Counted from the first letter of the stretch, positions 17,239 to 27,074 are shown. The stretch: 64,000 nt of DNA from JAZNQN01 sp045590195 (GCA_045590195.1 JAZNQN010000065.1:62001-126000), one strand, 5' to 3'. The notes: generated by a model from the letters alone, not told the origin. Program-made: numbers and translations.

Positions 17239-17790
17239 ATGCACGAATTGATAAAAAAGCATATGAGTGATTTAGTGGTTTCAGCTGTGTGTTTTATAAT
17301 TCTGCTTTGTATAGGCGTTCATTCTATGGTTAACGAAAATAAAACTGATGATTTACTTGAAACTTCGCTTGATAAAAACGACAGAAATAATACAATTTCG
17401 GTTTATATCGGCGGAGAAGTAATAACGCCGGGAACTTATGAATTAAAGGCTGGTTCCCGTGTTGGCGATGCGGTTGAAGCGGCAGGGGGATTTACGGAAA
17501 ATGCCAACGAGAAAACAAATATCGCTGTAAAACTTAAAGATGGAAATAAAATTACAATTGCCGCAAAGGGAGAAGACCCTTATTCCGGAATTGATTTTAA
17601 AATAAACATTAACACTGCCGGAGTAAACGATTTTATGATGATTGACGGCATTGGCGAGAAAACAGCGGCAAAAATAATTGAATTCAGAGATAAATCGGGA
17701 AAATTCAGAAAGATTGAGGACATAATGAATGTTGACGGAATTGGCCGTGGAACATTCGAAAAAATTAAGGATTTAATAGTGATTGAATAA
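17239..17790 (+). CDS. ComEA-like helix-hairpin-helix DNA-binding protein
   Basis: 183 residues. One N-terminal membrane helix (about 12-29), a linker, an SLBB domain (about 52-110, VYIGGEVITPGTYELKAGSRV) and a C-terminal ComEA domain with two helix-hairpin-helix motifs (INTAGVNDFMMIDGIGEKTA and VDGIGRGTFEKI). ComEA binds incoming double-stranded DNA outside the membrane during natural transformation. No comEC or comEB follows; the next gene is a response regulator 17 bases away, so its role in competence here is inferred from the domain order only. Confidence 0.9.
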   Translation: MHELIKKHMSDLVVSAVCFIILLCIGVHSMVNENKTDDLLETSLDKNDRNNTISVYIGGEVITPGTYELKAGSRVGDAVEAAGGFTENANEKTNIAVKLKDGNKITIAAKGEDPYSGIDFKININTAGVNDFMMIDGIGEKTAAKIIEFRDKSGKFRKIEDIMNVDGIGRGTFEKIKDLIVIE

Positions 17791-17807
17791 AAGGAGAGGA
17801 AGTAGCG

Positions 17808-18491
17808 TTGAAAATACTTATTGTTGACGACGAAAAATTATTGGTAAAAGGAATTAAATTTAATTTTGAGCAGGAAGGCTTTGACGTTGAAACTGCGTAC
17901 GATGGCGAAGAGGCTTTAAAACTCGCGAGGGATAAAAGCATTGACATTATAATACTTGACCTTATGCTTCCGAAAATTGACGGGTTGGCAGTGTGCCAGA
18001 AAATTCGTGATTTTTCAAAGGTGCCGATTATAATGCTTACCGCTAAAACTGACGATATGGACAAGATTTTAGGCCTTGAATATGGTGCTGACGATTACCT
18101 TACAAAGCCATTTAATATTCTTGAACTTAAAGCGAGAGTAAAGGCTATTTTAAGAAGAACACAGGCAGCATCAGATTCAGGAAAGAGAAATCAGCGTTCG
18201 GGAGCAGGCCTTGAACTTGACTATAATCTGAGAAAACTTCGTATAGACGACAAATGGATTGAACTTACATCAAAAGAGTTTGATCTTATTGATCTTCTGG
18301 TAAGCAACGCAGGAAAAGTTTATTCAAGAGAACATCTTCTTGATATAGTTTGGGGATATGATTATCCCGGCGACATAAGAACAGTTGACGTTCATATGAG
18401 AAGACTCAGGGAAAAAATTGAGCCCGATCCTGCAAATCCGACATATATACTTACCAAATGGGGGGTAGGTTACTATTTTAAAGAGGCTTAA
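17808..18491 (+). CDS. OmpR/PhoB-family response regulator
   Basis: 227 residues. Receiver domain 1-120 with the phosphoacceptor Asp51 in IIILDLMLPKIDG and the switch lysine in LTKPFN; C-terminal winged helix (about 128-227) with TSKEFDLIDLLVSN and RTVDVHMRRLREKIE. Close to PhoP/WalR regulators. The start is TTG at 17808, 5-6 bases after AAGGAGAGGAAG. Together with the following kinase it forms a two-component system; the target genes are unknown. Confidence 0.93.
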   Translation: MKILIVDDEKLLVKGIKFNFEQEGFDVETAYDGEEALKLARDKSIDIIILDLMLPKIDGLAVCQKIRDFSKVPIIMLTAKTDDMDKILGLEYGADDYLTKPFNILELKARVKAILRRTQAASDSGKRNQRSGAGLELDYNLRKLRIDDKWIELTSKEFDLIDLLVSNAGKVYSREHLLDIVWGYDYPGDIRTVDVHMRRLREKIEPDPANPTYILTKWGVGYYFKEA

Positions 18492-18534
18492 TGAAATATG
18501 GGGCAGCATAAAATGGCGCCTTGTAGGAACATAT

Positions 18535-19947
18535 GTGGTAATAATGCTTATAACGCTTGTAATTGTTATGGGCTATGTTTTAAATCTTGTAACCGAATAC
18601 TCTTTTAACGAAAGAAGAGTTGATTTGCTTACAAAGGCAAATATTCTGGCAAGCTTTGCCTCGGGAAGTGATTTTGAAAAATCAAATACCGTAAGGCAAT
18701 TTAGGCAGACAGTTGAAATTGTTGGAAACACCAGAGTTATGTACATTGACGAAGATGCCAAGGTTTTGTTTGATACGTCGGAGGCGGCAAATCTTGTTGG
18801 AAAAACAATGCTGGTAGCTCAGGTTGCCAATGCTCTTGAAGGAACTGAAAATGTTGAAATAGCGGCTGAAAACGATAAAAATTACATTATTGCCGCAGTG
18901 CCGGTAAGAGCTTCGGGAATGGTTTCAGGCGTTATTTATCTTCAGGATACTGCTGACGATATGGTTGCGTATCACGAACATATGAGAAAAAATCTTCTCA
19001 TTTTATCTGGAATTATGTGTGTTGTAATAGGTATTTTAAGTTTGGCACTTTCTCATCTGTTCACGGCACCGATTTCGAAAATAAAAGAAAAAATTAAATA
19101 CATGAGCGATAACAAAATACGAAAGACAATAGATTATCGCGGAACTAACGAAATTAACGAACTTGTTGAGGAATTTAACAGGTTGGTTGCACAGCTTAAC
19201 ATTGTAGAAGAAAGAAGGCAGCAGTTTGTATCAAACGCATCGCACGAACTTAAAACGCCGCTTAGCTCGCTGAAGCTTATATGCGACTCTATTTTACAAA
19301 ATCCTGACGTTGATATGGAGCTTGTAAAAGAGTTTTTGTGCGATATGAACGACGAAGTTGACCGTCTTACAAGAATTACGAACAAGCTTTTAAGTCTTAC
19401 AAAAATGGATGCATCTGTTGAAGAAACTGAAATGGTTGAACTTTCGGTTATCAATTTAAAAGGGCTTATGAGGCGAATTGTAAAATCCCTTAAACCTTTG
19501 GCGGAAGAAAAGAAAATTGATTTTGAAATTCTTCTTCCCGAAGATGTTTACGCTACAGTTGATGCAGACAAATTGTGGGAAGCAATTTACAATATCGTTG
19601 ACAACAGCATAAAATACACCGGCGAAAACGGCTGGGTTTATGTTGAAATGTACAGAGATAAGCAGGAAGTTTATATTACGGTTGCCGATAACGGCATTGG
19701 TATGCAGGAAGAGGAAACAGAAAAAATATTCGACCGTTTTTACAGAGTTGACAAAGCCAGAGCAAGAGAAACAGGCGGCACAGGGCTTGGCCTTTCTATT
19801 GCCCAGTCTTCTGTAGAACTTCACGGTGGAAGAATTTTTGTTGAAAGCCGCGAAAATGTTGGCAGTCTTTTCAGAATTATTATACCTACTGTTGCAAACC
19901 TTGAAGAAAAGAAAGAAGAGAATAAAAATCAAAGCGAAACCAAGTAA
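18535..19947 (+). CDS. Sensor histidine kinase (WalK/PhoR type); N-terminal start unresolved
   Basis: 470 residues from the GTG at 18535. Membrane helix 1 at the very N terminus, an extracellular region (~20-150), helix 2 (~153-175), HAMP, DHp with phospho-His237 in SNASHELKTPLSSLK, and an HATPase domain with N box, DNGIGM and GGTGLGLSI. The GTG start leaves helix 1 without the usual preceding positive residues, and in-frame coding extends upstream to 18469 reading ...NEIWGSIKWRLVGTYVV, which looks like the true N terminus; no ATG/GTG/TTG is in that extension. The ATG that overlaps the response regulator stop (18491) is one base out of frame. See findings. Confidence 0.88.
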   Translation: MVIMLITLVIVMGYVLNLVTEYSFNERRVDLLTKANILASFASGSDFEKSNTVRQFRQTVEIVGNTRVMYIDEDAKVLFDTSEAANLVGKTMLVAQVANALEGTENVEIAAENDKNYIIAAVPVRASGMVSGVIYLQDTADDMVAYHEHMRKNLLILSGIMCVVIGILSLALSHLFTAPISKIKEKIKYMSDNKIRKTIDYRGTNEINELVEEFNRLVAQLNIVEERRQQFVSNASHELKTPLSSLKLICDSILQNPDVDMELVKEFLCDMNDEVDRLTRITNKLLSLTKMDASVEETEMVELSVINLKGLMRRIVKSLKPLAEEKKIDFEILLPEDVYATVDADKLWEAIYNIVDNSIKYTGENGWVYVEMYRDKQEVYITVADNGIGMQEEETEKIFDRFYRVDKARARETGGTGLGLSIAQSSVELHGGRIFVESRENVGSLFRIIIPTVANLEEKKEENKNQSETK

Positions 19948-19962
19948 AAAGGGGGTTTTGGT

Positions 19963-20871
19963 ATGAAAAAAATCATAGCTTTTTTAATGTGCATATGTGT
20001 TTTAACATGCTTTTTTACTGCTTGTGACAAAAAAAGTGAAACAGAGGAAACTTTAACGCTTTATTTTATAGACGCTGAAAAGAAAAATATGGTAACTGAA
20101 GAGATAGAAATTCCTGAAGAAAAGAAAGACAATTTACTTGCTTTCGCAGTAAATGCCCTTATAAGTGGTCCGCAGAGCGAAAATTGCAAAAGAGCAATAC
20201 CTGAAGGCACGGCTCTTTTGGGAATTGAGCTTTCTGAAAATATTGCTACGGTTAATCTTTCGGAAAAGTTTAACACCGGAACAAAAATTGACAAATTGTG
20301 GAGCAGATACACCCTTATTAACACCCTTTGCGGCATTGAAGGTGTAAGCAAAACACAAATTTTGGTTGATGGTAATATTATTACATCTATTTCTACAGGT
20401 GAGCCGCTCGGCCCGATGTCTAAAGATGATATTGTAACCGATGTTACACAGATTACCAACGACACAACTGTTGCAACACTTTATTTTGCTGACGAAAATG
20501 TTATGCATCTCAGGGCTGAAACACGCGAAATTGCCCTTAAAGAGGGAGAACCGCTTGAGAAAGTTTTTGTTGAAGAACTGTTTAAAGGACCTAAAAACAG
20601 CGGGCTTTATTCTATACTTCCGCAGGGCGTAAAAGTTCTTTCTGTGGAAACAAAGGATGGGGTATGCTTTTTAAATCTTTCGGCAGAGTTTACTGCTGCA
20701 GGAATGGGTGGTTCAACAGAAATGCTTACGGTATATTCTGTTGTAAATACACTTTGTGAAATTGATACGGTTGATAAAGTTCAGTTTCTGGTTGAGGGCA
20801 AAAAAATTGAAGGGTTTGGTCACTTAAGCCTTACAGAGGCCCTTGAAAAGAATATGGATATTGTAGAATAA
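19963..20871 (+). CDS. Lipoprotein with two GerMN domains
   Basis: 302 residues. Signal peptide with lipobox FFTAC (Cys about 21), so the mature protein is lipid-anchored outside. Two GerMN repeats follow (about 45-160 and 175-290), each with the pattern ...LISGPQ/ELFKGP... then LP.G..LL..., NLS..F and a V/INTLC helix. GerM in Bacillus is needed for sporulation and germination, and GerMN proteins often follow a two-component kinase in Clostridia, as here (15 bases after the kinase). It may act with the sensor at the membrane; this is inference from position. Confidence 0.9.
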   Translation: MKKIIAFLMCICVLTCFFTACDKKSETEETLTLYFIDAEKKNMVTEEIEIPEEKKDNLLAFAVNALISGPQSENCKRAIPEGTALLGIELSENIATVNLSEKFNTGTKIDKLWSRYTLINTLCGIEGVSKTQILVDGNIITSISTGEPLGPMSKDDIVTDVTQITNDTTVATLYFADENVMHLRAETREIALKEGEPLEKVFVEELFKGPKNSGLYSILPQGVKVLSVETKDGVCFLNLSAEFTAAGMGGSTEMLTVYSVVNTLCEIDTVDKVQFLVEGKKIEGFGHLSLTEALEKNMDIVE

Positions 20872-20883
20872 ACGGAGGAAACA

Positions 20884-22233
20884 ATGAAAGAAACGTTTAA
20901 AGAATTTTGTGAGATAATAAAGGATAACTACAAGATAAGCCCCGAGCTTTATTCAAAATATAACGCAAAACGAGGCCTTAGAAACGAAGACGGAACAGGT
21001 GTTTTGGTAGGGCTTACAAACATCGGAAATGTTCACGGTTATATTTTTGATGAGGGCGACAAAATACCCGATGAGGGTTGCCTTAGTTATCGTGGCGTTG
21101 ATGTTGCACAGCTTATTGAAAACTGTCAGAAAGAAAACAGACACGGCTACGAAGAAGCGGCATATTTATTGCTTTTTGGCAAGTTGCCAACAACCGAGAG
21201 GCTTAACTCGTTTAAAAAACTTATCGGGGCACACAGAGAGTTGCCACCGGGCTTTACCGAAGATATGATTTTAAAAGCACCCAGCAACGATATTATGAAT
21301 AAGCTTGCAAGAAGTGTGCTTGTTTCATATTCTTATGACGATAATCCTGACGATTTGGAACTTTCAAATATGCTCAGGCAGTCTATTGAACTTATTGCAA
21401 GATTTCCAACCATGGTAGCTTATGCTGAGCAGGCAAAACTGCACTACTATGACAAAAAGAGTCTTGTTATTCACTCGCCACAGCCTGATTTGTCAACAGC
21501 AGAAAACTTTTTGTATATGCTCAGAGCAAACAATGAATATACACCTCTTGAGGCAAAAGTTCTGGACACCGCTTTAATTCTTCACGCAGAACACGGCGGT
21601 GGTAACAACTCGGCATTTACAACTCACGTTGTATCTTCAAGCGGAACAGATACTTATTCTGCAATTGCGGCGGCAGTAGGCTCGCTTAAAGGTCCAAAAC
21701 ACGGCGGCGCAAACAACAGAGTGATGTCCATGATGGAAGAAATTCAGGCAAATGTTAAAGACTGGTCAAACGACGAAGAAGTTAGACAGTATTTAATTAA
21801 AATCCTTAAAAAAGATGCTTTTGACCATTCTGGTCTTATTTATGGAATGGGACACGCTGTTTATACAAAAAGCGATCCGCGTGCAACCATTTTAAAGGCA
21901 AAAGCCAGAGAGCTTGCTGAGGAAAAAGGTTGCATGTCTGAATTTTTGCTTTATGACAGCATTGAACGCCTTTCTCCCGGAGTGTTCAAAGAAGTTCGCG
22001 GACTTGACAAAACAATGTGTGCAAATGTTGATATGTATTCCGGTTTTGTTTACAAAATGCTGGGCATTCCAAAAGAACTTTATACCCCTATATTTGCGAT
22101 TTCAAGGGTTGTAGGATGGTGTGCACATCGTATTGAAGAAGTGACAGTGGGCGGTAAAATTATAAGACCTGCATATAAGAGTGTAACAAAAAAAGTTGAT
22201 TACACTATGATAAACGAAAGAATTGACGACTAA
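20884..22233 (+). CDS. Citrate synthase
   Basis: 449 residues, citrate synthase superfamily. Key parts are EGCLSYRGVD near the N terminus, the catalytic-histidine segments LHAEHGGGNNSAFT and GLIYGMGHAVYTKSDPR, and GFVYKMLGIP near the end. It condenses oxaloacetate with acetyl-CoA; a methylcitrate preference cannot be excluded from sequence reading. The length and EHGGGNNS signature match the form common in Clostridia. It follows the GerMN gene by 12 bases in the same operon-like run; its link to that signalling module is not evident. Confidence 0.93.
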   Translation: MKETFKEFCEIIKDNYKISPELYSKYNAKRGLRNEDGTGVLVGLTNIGNVHGYIFDEGDKIPDEGCLSYRGVDVAQLIENCQKENRHGYEEAAYLLLFGKLPTTERLNSFKKLIGAHRELPPGFTEDMILKAPSNDIMNKLARSVLVSYSYDDNPDDLELSNMLRQSIELIARFPTMVAYAEQAKLHYYDKKSLVIHSPQPDLSTAENFLYMLRANNEYTPLEAKVLDTALILHAEHGGGNNSAFTTHVVSSSGTDTYSAIAAAVGSLKGPKHGGANNRVMSMMEEIQANVKDWSNDEEVRQYLIKILKKDAFDHSGLIYGMGHAVYTKSDPRATILKAKARELAEEKGCMSEFLLYDSIERLSPGVFKEVRGLDKTMCANVDMYSGFVYKMLGIPKELYTPIFAISRVVGWCAHRIEEVTVGGKIIRPAYKSVTKKVDYTMINERIDD

Positions 22234-22263
22234 AACAATAACACGGTTAACCGGAGGAACAGA

Positions 22264-24996
22264 ATGAATATATTCAAAAAGTTTTTTGGAGATTACAGTT
22301 CAAGAGAGATTAAAAGAATTAATCCTATTCTCCAAAAAGTATTGTCTTTAGAAGATGAATACCGCGCTTTAAACGACAGTCAACTGCGCGGAAAGACAAC
22401 AGAATTTAAAGAAAGGCTTTCAAAAGGCGAAACTCTTGACGATATTTTGCCTGAAGCTTTTGCAACTGTGAGAGAAGCGGCAGACAGGGTGCTTGGAATG
22501 CGCCATTTCCCTGTTCAGATTATAGGTGGCGTTGTGCTCCATCAGGGAAGAATTGCTGAAATGAAAACAGGTGAAGGTAAAACACTTGTTGCTACTTTGC
22601 CTGCATATCTCAATGCACTTGGCGGCGAAGGGGTTCATATTGTTACTGTTAACGATTATCTTGCCCGCCGTGACAGCGAATGGATGGGCAAGGTTTACAG
22701 ATTTTTAGGTCTTACAGTAGGGCTTATTGTAAACGGCCTTGAGCCTGAGGAAAGAAAAGCAGCTTATGCTGCTGACATAACATATGGAACTAACAACGAG
22801 ATGGGCTTTGACTATCTTCGTGACAATATGGTTATTTACAAAGAACAAATGGTTCAGCGCGGGCATAATTTCGCCGTAGTTGACGAAGTCGACTCTATTT
22901 TAATAGATGAAGCAAGAACGCCGCTTATTATCAGCGGTATGGGGGATAAGTCGACAGAGCTTTACGAAGTGGTAAACAGATTTGTAAAAGGACTTAAACG
23001 CCACAAAATTGTAGAGCTCAATACAAAAGAACATCACGATGATATTGATGCAGACTATATTGTTGATGAAAAAGCAAAATCGGTTACACTTACCGCTTCG
23101 GGAACAAAAAAAGCAGAGCAGGCATTTAACATTGAAAATCTTGCCGACCCTGAAAATATGACATTATCTCATCATATAAACCAGGCTATAAGAGCTTACG
23201 GTGTTATGGAAAAAGACAGAGATTATGTTGTAAAAGATGGCCAGGTGCTGATTGTTGATGAATTTACCGGTCGAATTATGGTTGGAAGAAGATACAGCGA
23301 TGGACTTCATCAGGCAATTGAAGCCAAAGAAGGAGTTAAAGTTGAAAGGGAAAATAAAACTCTTGCAACCATTACTTTCCAGAATTATTTCCGCCTTTAC
23401 AAAAAACTTTCCGGTATGACCGGTACGGCGAAAACCGAGGAAAGCGAATTTCAAACAATTTACAGCCTTGACGTTGTTGAAATTCCTACAAATAAAACCT
23501 TGCTCAGACAGGATTTGCCTGACAGAGTTTATAAAAACGAGGCTGCAAAGCTTCGTGCAGTTGTTGCTGAAATAGAAGAAAGACATAAAACAGGTCAGCC
23601 TGTGCTTGTGGGTACTGTTACAATTGAAAAATCGGAACTTTTAAGTTCTCTTCTCAAAAAATGCGGAATTAAGCACGAAGTACTCAATGCAAAAAACCAT
23701 GACAAAGAAGCACAGATTGTTGCACAGGCGGGTAAAAAGGGTGCTGTTACAATTGCGACAAATATGGCCGGCAGAGGTACCGATATTGTTCTTGGCGGTA
23801 ATGCTGAATATATGGCTAAAAATGAAATGGAACGCCTTGGGTACAGCAGCGAACTTATTGCAGAAGCAACAAGCTTTGCGGAAACAGATAACGCGGATAT
23901 TCTTGAAGCGAGAGAAAAATATTCGGAGCTTTATAACAAACATAAGGTTGATGTTGATAAAGAGCACGAAGAGGTTATAAAGGCCGGCGGACTTTGCATT
24001 ATCGGTACTGAAAGACACGAATCAAGACGAATTGATAATCAGCTTCGCGGTCGTGCCGGAAGACAGGGCGACCCTGGACTTTCAGTGTTTTATATTTCAC
24101 TTCAGGATGATTTGATGCGTCTTTTTGGTTCTGAAAGACTTGAATCGGTTGTAAACGCACTCGGACTCCAGGAAGATGATGTTATTGAGCATAATATGCT
24201 TTCGAAAGCAATTGAAAATGCGCAGAAAAAAGTTGAAGGAATGCATTTTCAGTCGAGAAAATATGTTCTTCAGTATGACGATGTTATGAATCAGCAGCGC
24301 GGCATTATATATAGCCAGCGACAGAAGGTTTTAAACGGCGAAGACATTAAAGATGTAATAATCAAAATGATTGATAACATTGTAGAAGATGCGGTAGCAC
24401 GTTTTACTGCAAATAGTGAATATCCTGAAGAGTGGAGCACGGCATCGCTTCTGGAATACTATAATAATGAGTTTGCAATGCCTCAGCCACTTGATATTTC
24501 TGCCGATGAAATACTTGATTTTACAAAAGAAAAGCTCACTGCATTTCTTGCAGAAAAAGCAAAACAGCGTTACGAAGACAAGGAAAAAGAATGTTCAAGC
24601 GCTGTAATGCGTGAAATAGAAAGAGTTATTCTTTTGAGAGCTGTTGACAGCAAATGGATGAATCACATCGACGAGATGGAACAGCTTAAACACGGAATAG
24701 GCCTCAGGGCATATGGCCAACACGACCCTGTTTCTGAGTATAAATTTGCCGGTTTCGATATGTTTGAGGAAATGATAGCATCCATAAGAGAAGATGCAGT
24801 AAAATATATTCTTCTTACAAATGTTGAACAGAAAATAGAACGCGAACAAGTTGCCACACCAATAACTGCAACTCATGGCGATGGCAGCGAAAGTAAAAAA
24901 CCGGCGAGAAGAACCGGTGAAAAAGTGGGCAGAAATGAACCATGCCCTTGCGGCAGCGGCAAAAAATATAAACACTGCTGCGGAATTAACGAGTAA
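22264..24996 (+). CDS. secA: Preprotein translocase ATPase SecA
   Basis: 910 residues, full length. Walker A MKTGEGKTLVA near residue 100, DEVDSILIDEARTPLIISG, the preprotein cross-linking domain, ATNMAGRGTDIVLGG and RQGDPG of the second helicase half, the helical scaffold, and a C-terminal zinc-binding SEC-C tail NEPCPCGSGKKYKHCCG. It drives Sec-dependent export through SecYEG. Ribosome binding site CCGGAGGAAC 5 bases before ATG. It lies 12 bases before prfB, the classical secA-prfB pair. Confidence 0.98.
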   Translation: MNIFKKFFGDYSSREIKRINPILQKVLSLEDEYRALNDSQLRGKTTEFKERLSKGETLDDILPEAFATVREAADRVLGMRHFPVQIIGGVVLHQGRIAEMKTGEGKTLVATLPAYLNALGGEGVHIVTVNDYLARRDSEWMGKVYRFLGLTVGLIVNGLEPEERKAAYAADITYGTNNEMGFDYLRDNMVIYKEQMVQRGHNFAVVDEVDSILIDEARTPLIISGMGDKSTELYEVVNRFVKGLKRHKIVELNTKEHHDDIDADYIVDEKAKSVTLTASGTKKAEQAFNIENLADPENMTLSHHINQAIRAYGVMEKDRDYVVKDGQVLIVDEFTGRIMVGRRYSDGLHQAIEAKEGVKVERENKTLATITFQNYFRLYKKLSGMTGTAKTEESEFQTIYSLDVVEIPTNKTLLRQDLPDRVYKNEAAKLRAVVAEIEERHKTGQPVLVGTVTIEKSELLSSLLKKCGIKHEVLNAKNHDKEAQIVAQAGKKGAVTIATNMAGRGTDIVLGGNAEYMAKNEMERLGYSSELIAEATSFAETDNADILEAREKYSELYNKHKVDVDKEHEEVIKAGGLCIIGTERHESRRIDNQLRGRAGRQGDPGLSVFYISLQDDLMRLFGSERLESVVNALGLQEDDVIEHNMLSKAIENAQKKVEGMHFQSRKYVLQYDDVMNQQRGIIYSQRQKVLNGEDIKDVIIKMIDNIVEDAVARFTANSEYPEEWSTASLLEYYNNEFAMPQPLDISADEILDFTKEKLTAFLAEKAKQRYEDKEKECSSAVMREIERVILLRAVDSKWMNHIDEMEQLKHGIGLRAYGQHDPVSEYKFAGFDMFEEMIASIREDAVKYILLTNVEQKIEREQVATPITATHGDGSESKKPARRTGEKVGRNEPCPCGSGKKYKHCCGINE

Positions 24997-25008
24997 AGGA
25001 TTGATTTT

Positions 25009-26130
25009 GTGCTTGAATTTGAGCAGTATAAGCAAAGCCTTTCAGCAATGGAAGGCGACATTGAAGAGCTTTATAAAGCCCTTGGTATAAGTGGGGAGAA
25101 AGAAAAACTCGAAGCACTTGAAAAACAGAGTATGGAACCTGATTTTTACAGCGATATAGAAGCCTCACAGAAAGTTTTGCAACAGATAAAACAATGTAAG
25201 GTTGCAATTGAAGGGTATGAAACCCTTAAAGGAAAATGGGAAGATACATTAACTCTTATCGAGCTTGCTATGGAAGAAGATGACGATAGCGTTTTCGATG
25301 AAGTAAAATCGGGTTACGATTCTTTTTGTAAAGAGCTTGAAAACATTAAGCTTTCGGCACTTCTTTCCGGCCCTTATGACAGAAGTAACTGTATTATTTC
25401 TGTTCATGCCGGCGCAGGCGGAACTGAAGCACAGGACTGGGCATCAATGCTTCTTCGTATGTATCAGCGTTTTGCGGAACGTCGCGGGTATAAATTAACT
25501 ACACTCGATTTTCTCGATGGCGATGAAGCAGGCGTTAAAAGTGCTACTATTTTAATAGAAGGAACTAATGCATACGGATACCTTAAATGCGAAAAAGGCG
25601 TTCATCGCCTTGTGCGAATTTCGCCGTTTGACGCATCAAGTCGCCGACATACGTCTTTTGCATCTATCGATGTTATGCCCGACCTTGATGAAAGCATTGA
25701 TATAAAAATCAATCCCGAAGACCTTAAGGTTGATACCTATCGTGCCAGTGGTGCCGGCGGTCAGCACGTAAATAAAACTGAATCGGCCATAAGAATTACA
25801 CATATTCCTACCGGGGTTGTGGTTTCGTGTCAGAATGAGCGTTCGCAGCATAAAAACCGTGATTTTGCTATGAAAATGCTCAAAGCAAAGCTTGTTGAAA
25901 TAGCAGAACGCGAGCAGAAAGAAAGAATAGAAGACATTAAAGGCGAACAGAAAGAAATTGGATGGGGCAGCCAGATAAGATCTTATGTTTTTCATCCCTA
26001 CAGTATGGTTAAAGACCACAGAACTTCGTACGAAGTTGGTAACACAACTGCTGTTATGGATGGCGACCTTGATGGATTTATAAACGAATATTTAAAAGCG
26101 GCAAACCTTGGAGAACTTAATTTAAAATAG
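25009..26130 (+). CDS. prfB: Peptide chain release factor 2
   Basis: 373 residues in one uninterrupted frame from GTG at 25009 (AAAGGA 8 bases upstream). The tripeptide anticodon SPF is at 205-207, giving UGA/UAA recognition, and the GGQ catalytic loop at 250-252 (SGAGGQHVNKTE). Unlike most bacterial RF2 genes there is no in-frame UGA near codon 25 and no CTTTGAC-type slippery site with an internal ribosome binding site, so this copy does not use the autoregulatory +1 frameshift. Confidence 0.97.
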   Translation: MLEFEQYKQSLSAMEGDIEELYKALGISGEKEKLEALEKQSMEPDFYSDIEASQKVLQQIKQCKVAIEGYETLKGKWEDTLTLIELAMEEDDDSVFDEVKSGYDSFCKELENIKLSALLSGPYDRSNCIISVHAGAGGTEAQDWASMLLRMYQRFAERRGYKLTTLDFLDGDEAGVKSATILIEGTNAYGYLKCEKGVHRLVRISPFDASSRRHTSFASIDVMPDLDESIDIKINPEDLKVDTYRASGAGGQHVNKTESAIRITHIPTGVVVSCQNERSQHKNRDFAMKMLKAKLVEIAEREQKERIEDIKGEQKEIGWGSQIRSYVFHPYSMVKDHRTSYEVGNTTAVMDGDLDGFINEYLKAANLGELNLK

Positions 26131-26166
26131 GTGTTCTTACCTATTAAATATAAAGGAGATGGTAAT

Positions 26167-26790
26167 GTGTTGAAAAAAGTATTATGTATTGCTATGGCAA
26201 TGGCGCTCTGTCTTGGTGTAACAGCTTTTGCCGGAGGGGAGCCTTCGGATTGGGCAAAGGGAGAAATAAAAAGTGAATACACACAGATGTTTGCCAATAT
26301 GGGAATTGCACTTGATTATCAGCGCCCTATAACAAGAGCTGAATTTGCAATGCTCGCGTTCGATGTTTATGGTGACATAAACGGTGGATACCCTAAAATA
26401 GAAGTAAAAAAAGTATTTCAGGATATCGGGGCAGAAAAGGTTGATACAATAATTCCTATGGTGGCGGCACTTGGAATAGTAAATGGTGTTTCAGAAACAG
26501 AGTTTAATCCTAAAGCACCTATTACAAGAGAACAGATTTGCACAATGCTTGCAAGAATTTCTTCAAAGCTTGATGCATCATATGCCGATAAACTTGCCTT
26601 GGCAAATGCGGCCAATGTTTTGGGCGGCTATGTTGATAGTTGGTGCGTTTCCGACTGGGCAAAAGATTCGGTAAGCTACTGCGTATATACAAATACTATG
26701 AAAGGTGTTTCGGCAAACGAACTTGCACCATATGCAAATGTTTCTGTTGAACAGGCAATGATTCTTTGTGGCAGAATGACAAGTAAGTAG
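26167..26790 (+). CDS. Small exported SLH-domain protein
   Basis: 207 residues from the GTG at 26167, chosen because AAAGGAGAT lies 8 bases before it; a longer frame from 26131 contains this ribosome binding site. Signal peptide 1-21 (LCLGVTAFAGG). The rest is SLH-like: PITRAEFAMLAFDVYG, DTIIPMVAALGIVNGVSE...PITREQICTMLARI, and a third divergent copy near the C terminus (VSVEQAMILCGRM). SLH domains bind pyruvylated secondary wall polymer. With no other domain it could be a wall-associated accessory of the large S-layer protein that follows. Confidence 0.88.
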   Translation: MLKKVLCIAMAMALCLGVTAFAGGEPSDWAKGEIKSEYTQMFANMGIALDYQRPITRAEFAMLAFDVYGDINGGYPKIEVKKVFQDIGAEKVDTIIPMVAALGIVNGVSETEFNPKAPITREQICTMLARISSKLDASYADKLALANAANVLGGYVDSWCVSDWAKDSVSYCVYTNTMKGVSANELAPYANVSVEQAMILCGRMTSK

Positions 26791-26885
26791 CATATAATAA
26801 TGAAGAAACTCATTAAAAAAACAAAACAAACAAAAAAATAAGTCAAATTTTGGAATAAAATTAGCAAAAAATTTGTCGCAAACCA

Positions 26886-26914
26886 TTGACAAATTTAAAA
26901 CTTTAGGGTAAACT
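26886..26914 (+). promoter_or_regulatory. Upstream promoter P1 of the S-layer gene
   Basis: Perfect TTGACA (26886-26891), 17-base spacer, TAAACT (26909-26914). It lies 230 bases before the S-layer start codon. Confidence 0.65.
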
Positions 26915-26998
26915 GTAATATGGTTATAGTGAAATAAGTCCCTTTATGGCACTACTGTGAAAGCAATTTTACAGTTTTGTTACAACTGCCAAAAGTTC

Positions 26999-27027
26999 TT
27001 GACGGACGAAAAAAGCGGTGTTATAAT
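26999..27027 (+). promoter_or_regulatory. Proximal promoter P2 of the S-layer gene
   Basis: TTGACG (26999-27004), 17-base spacer, perfect TATAAT (27022-27027). The resulting mRNA would have a leader of about 110 bases. The 355-base gap 26791-27145 holds nothing else but these two promoters and the leader hairpin. Confidence 0.8.
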
Positions 27028-27074
27028 CAAGTCATAAGAGGGATAGATTACTATTTCCTCAGCACGGTCGCATA

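Noticed and set aside
18491..18510. Overlapping ATG (TAATG) as start of the histidine kinase
   Set aside because: It is in another frame and stops after six codons.
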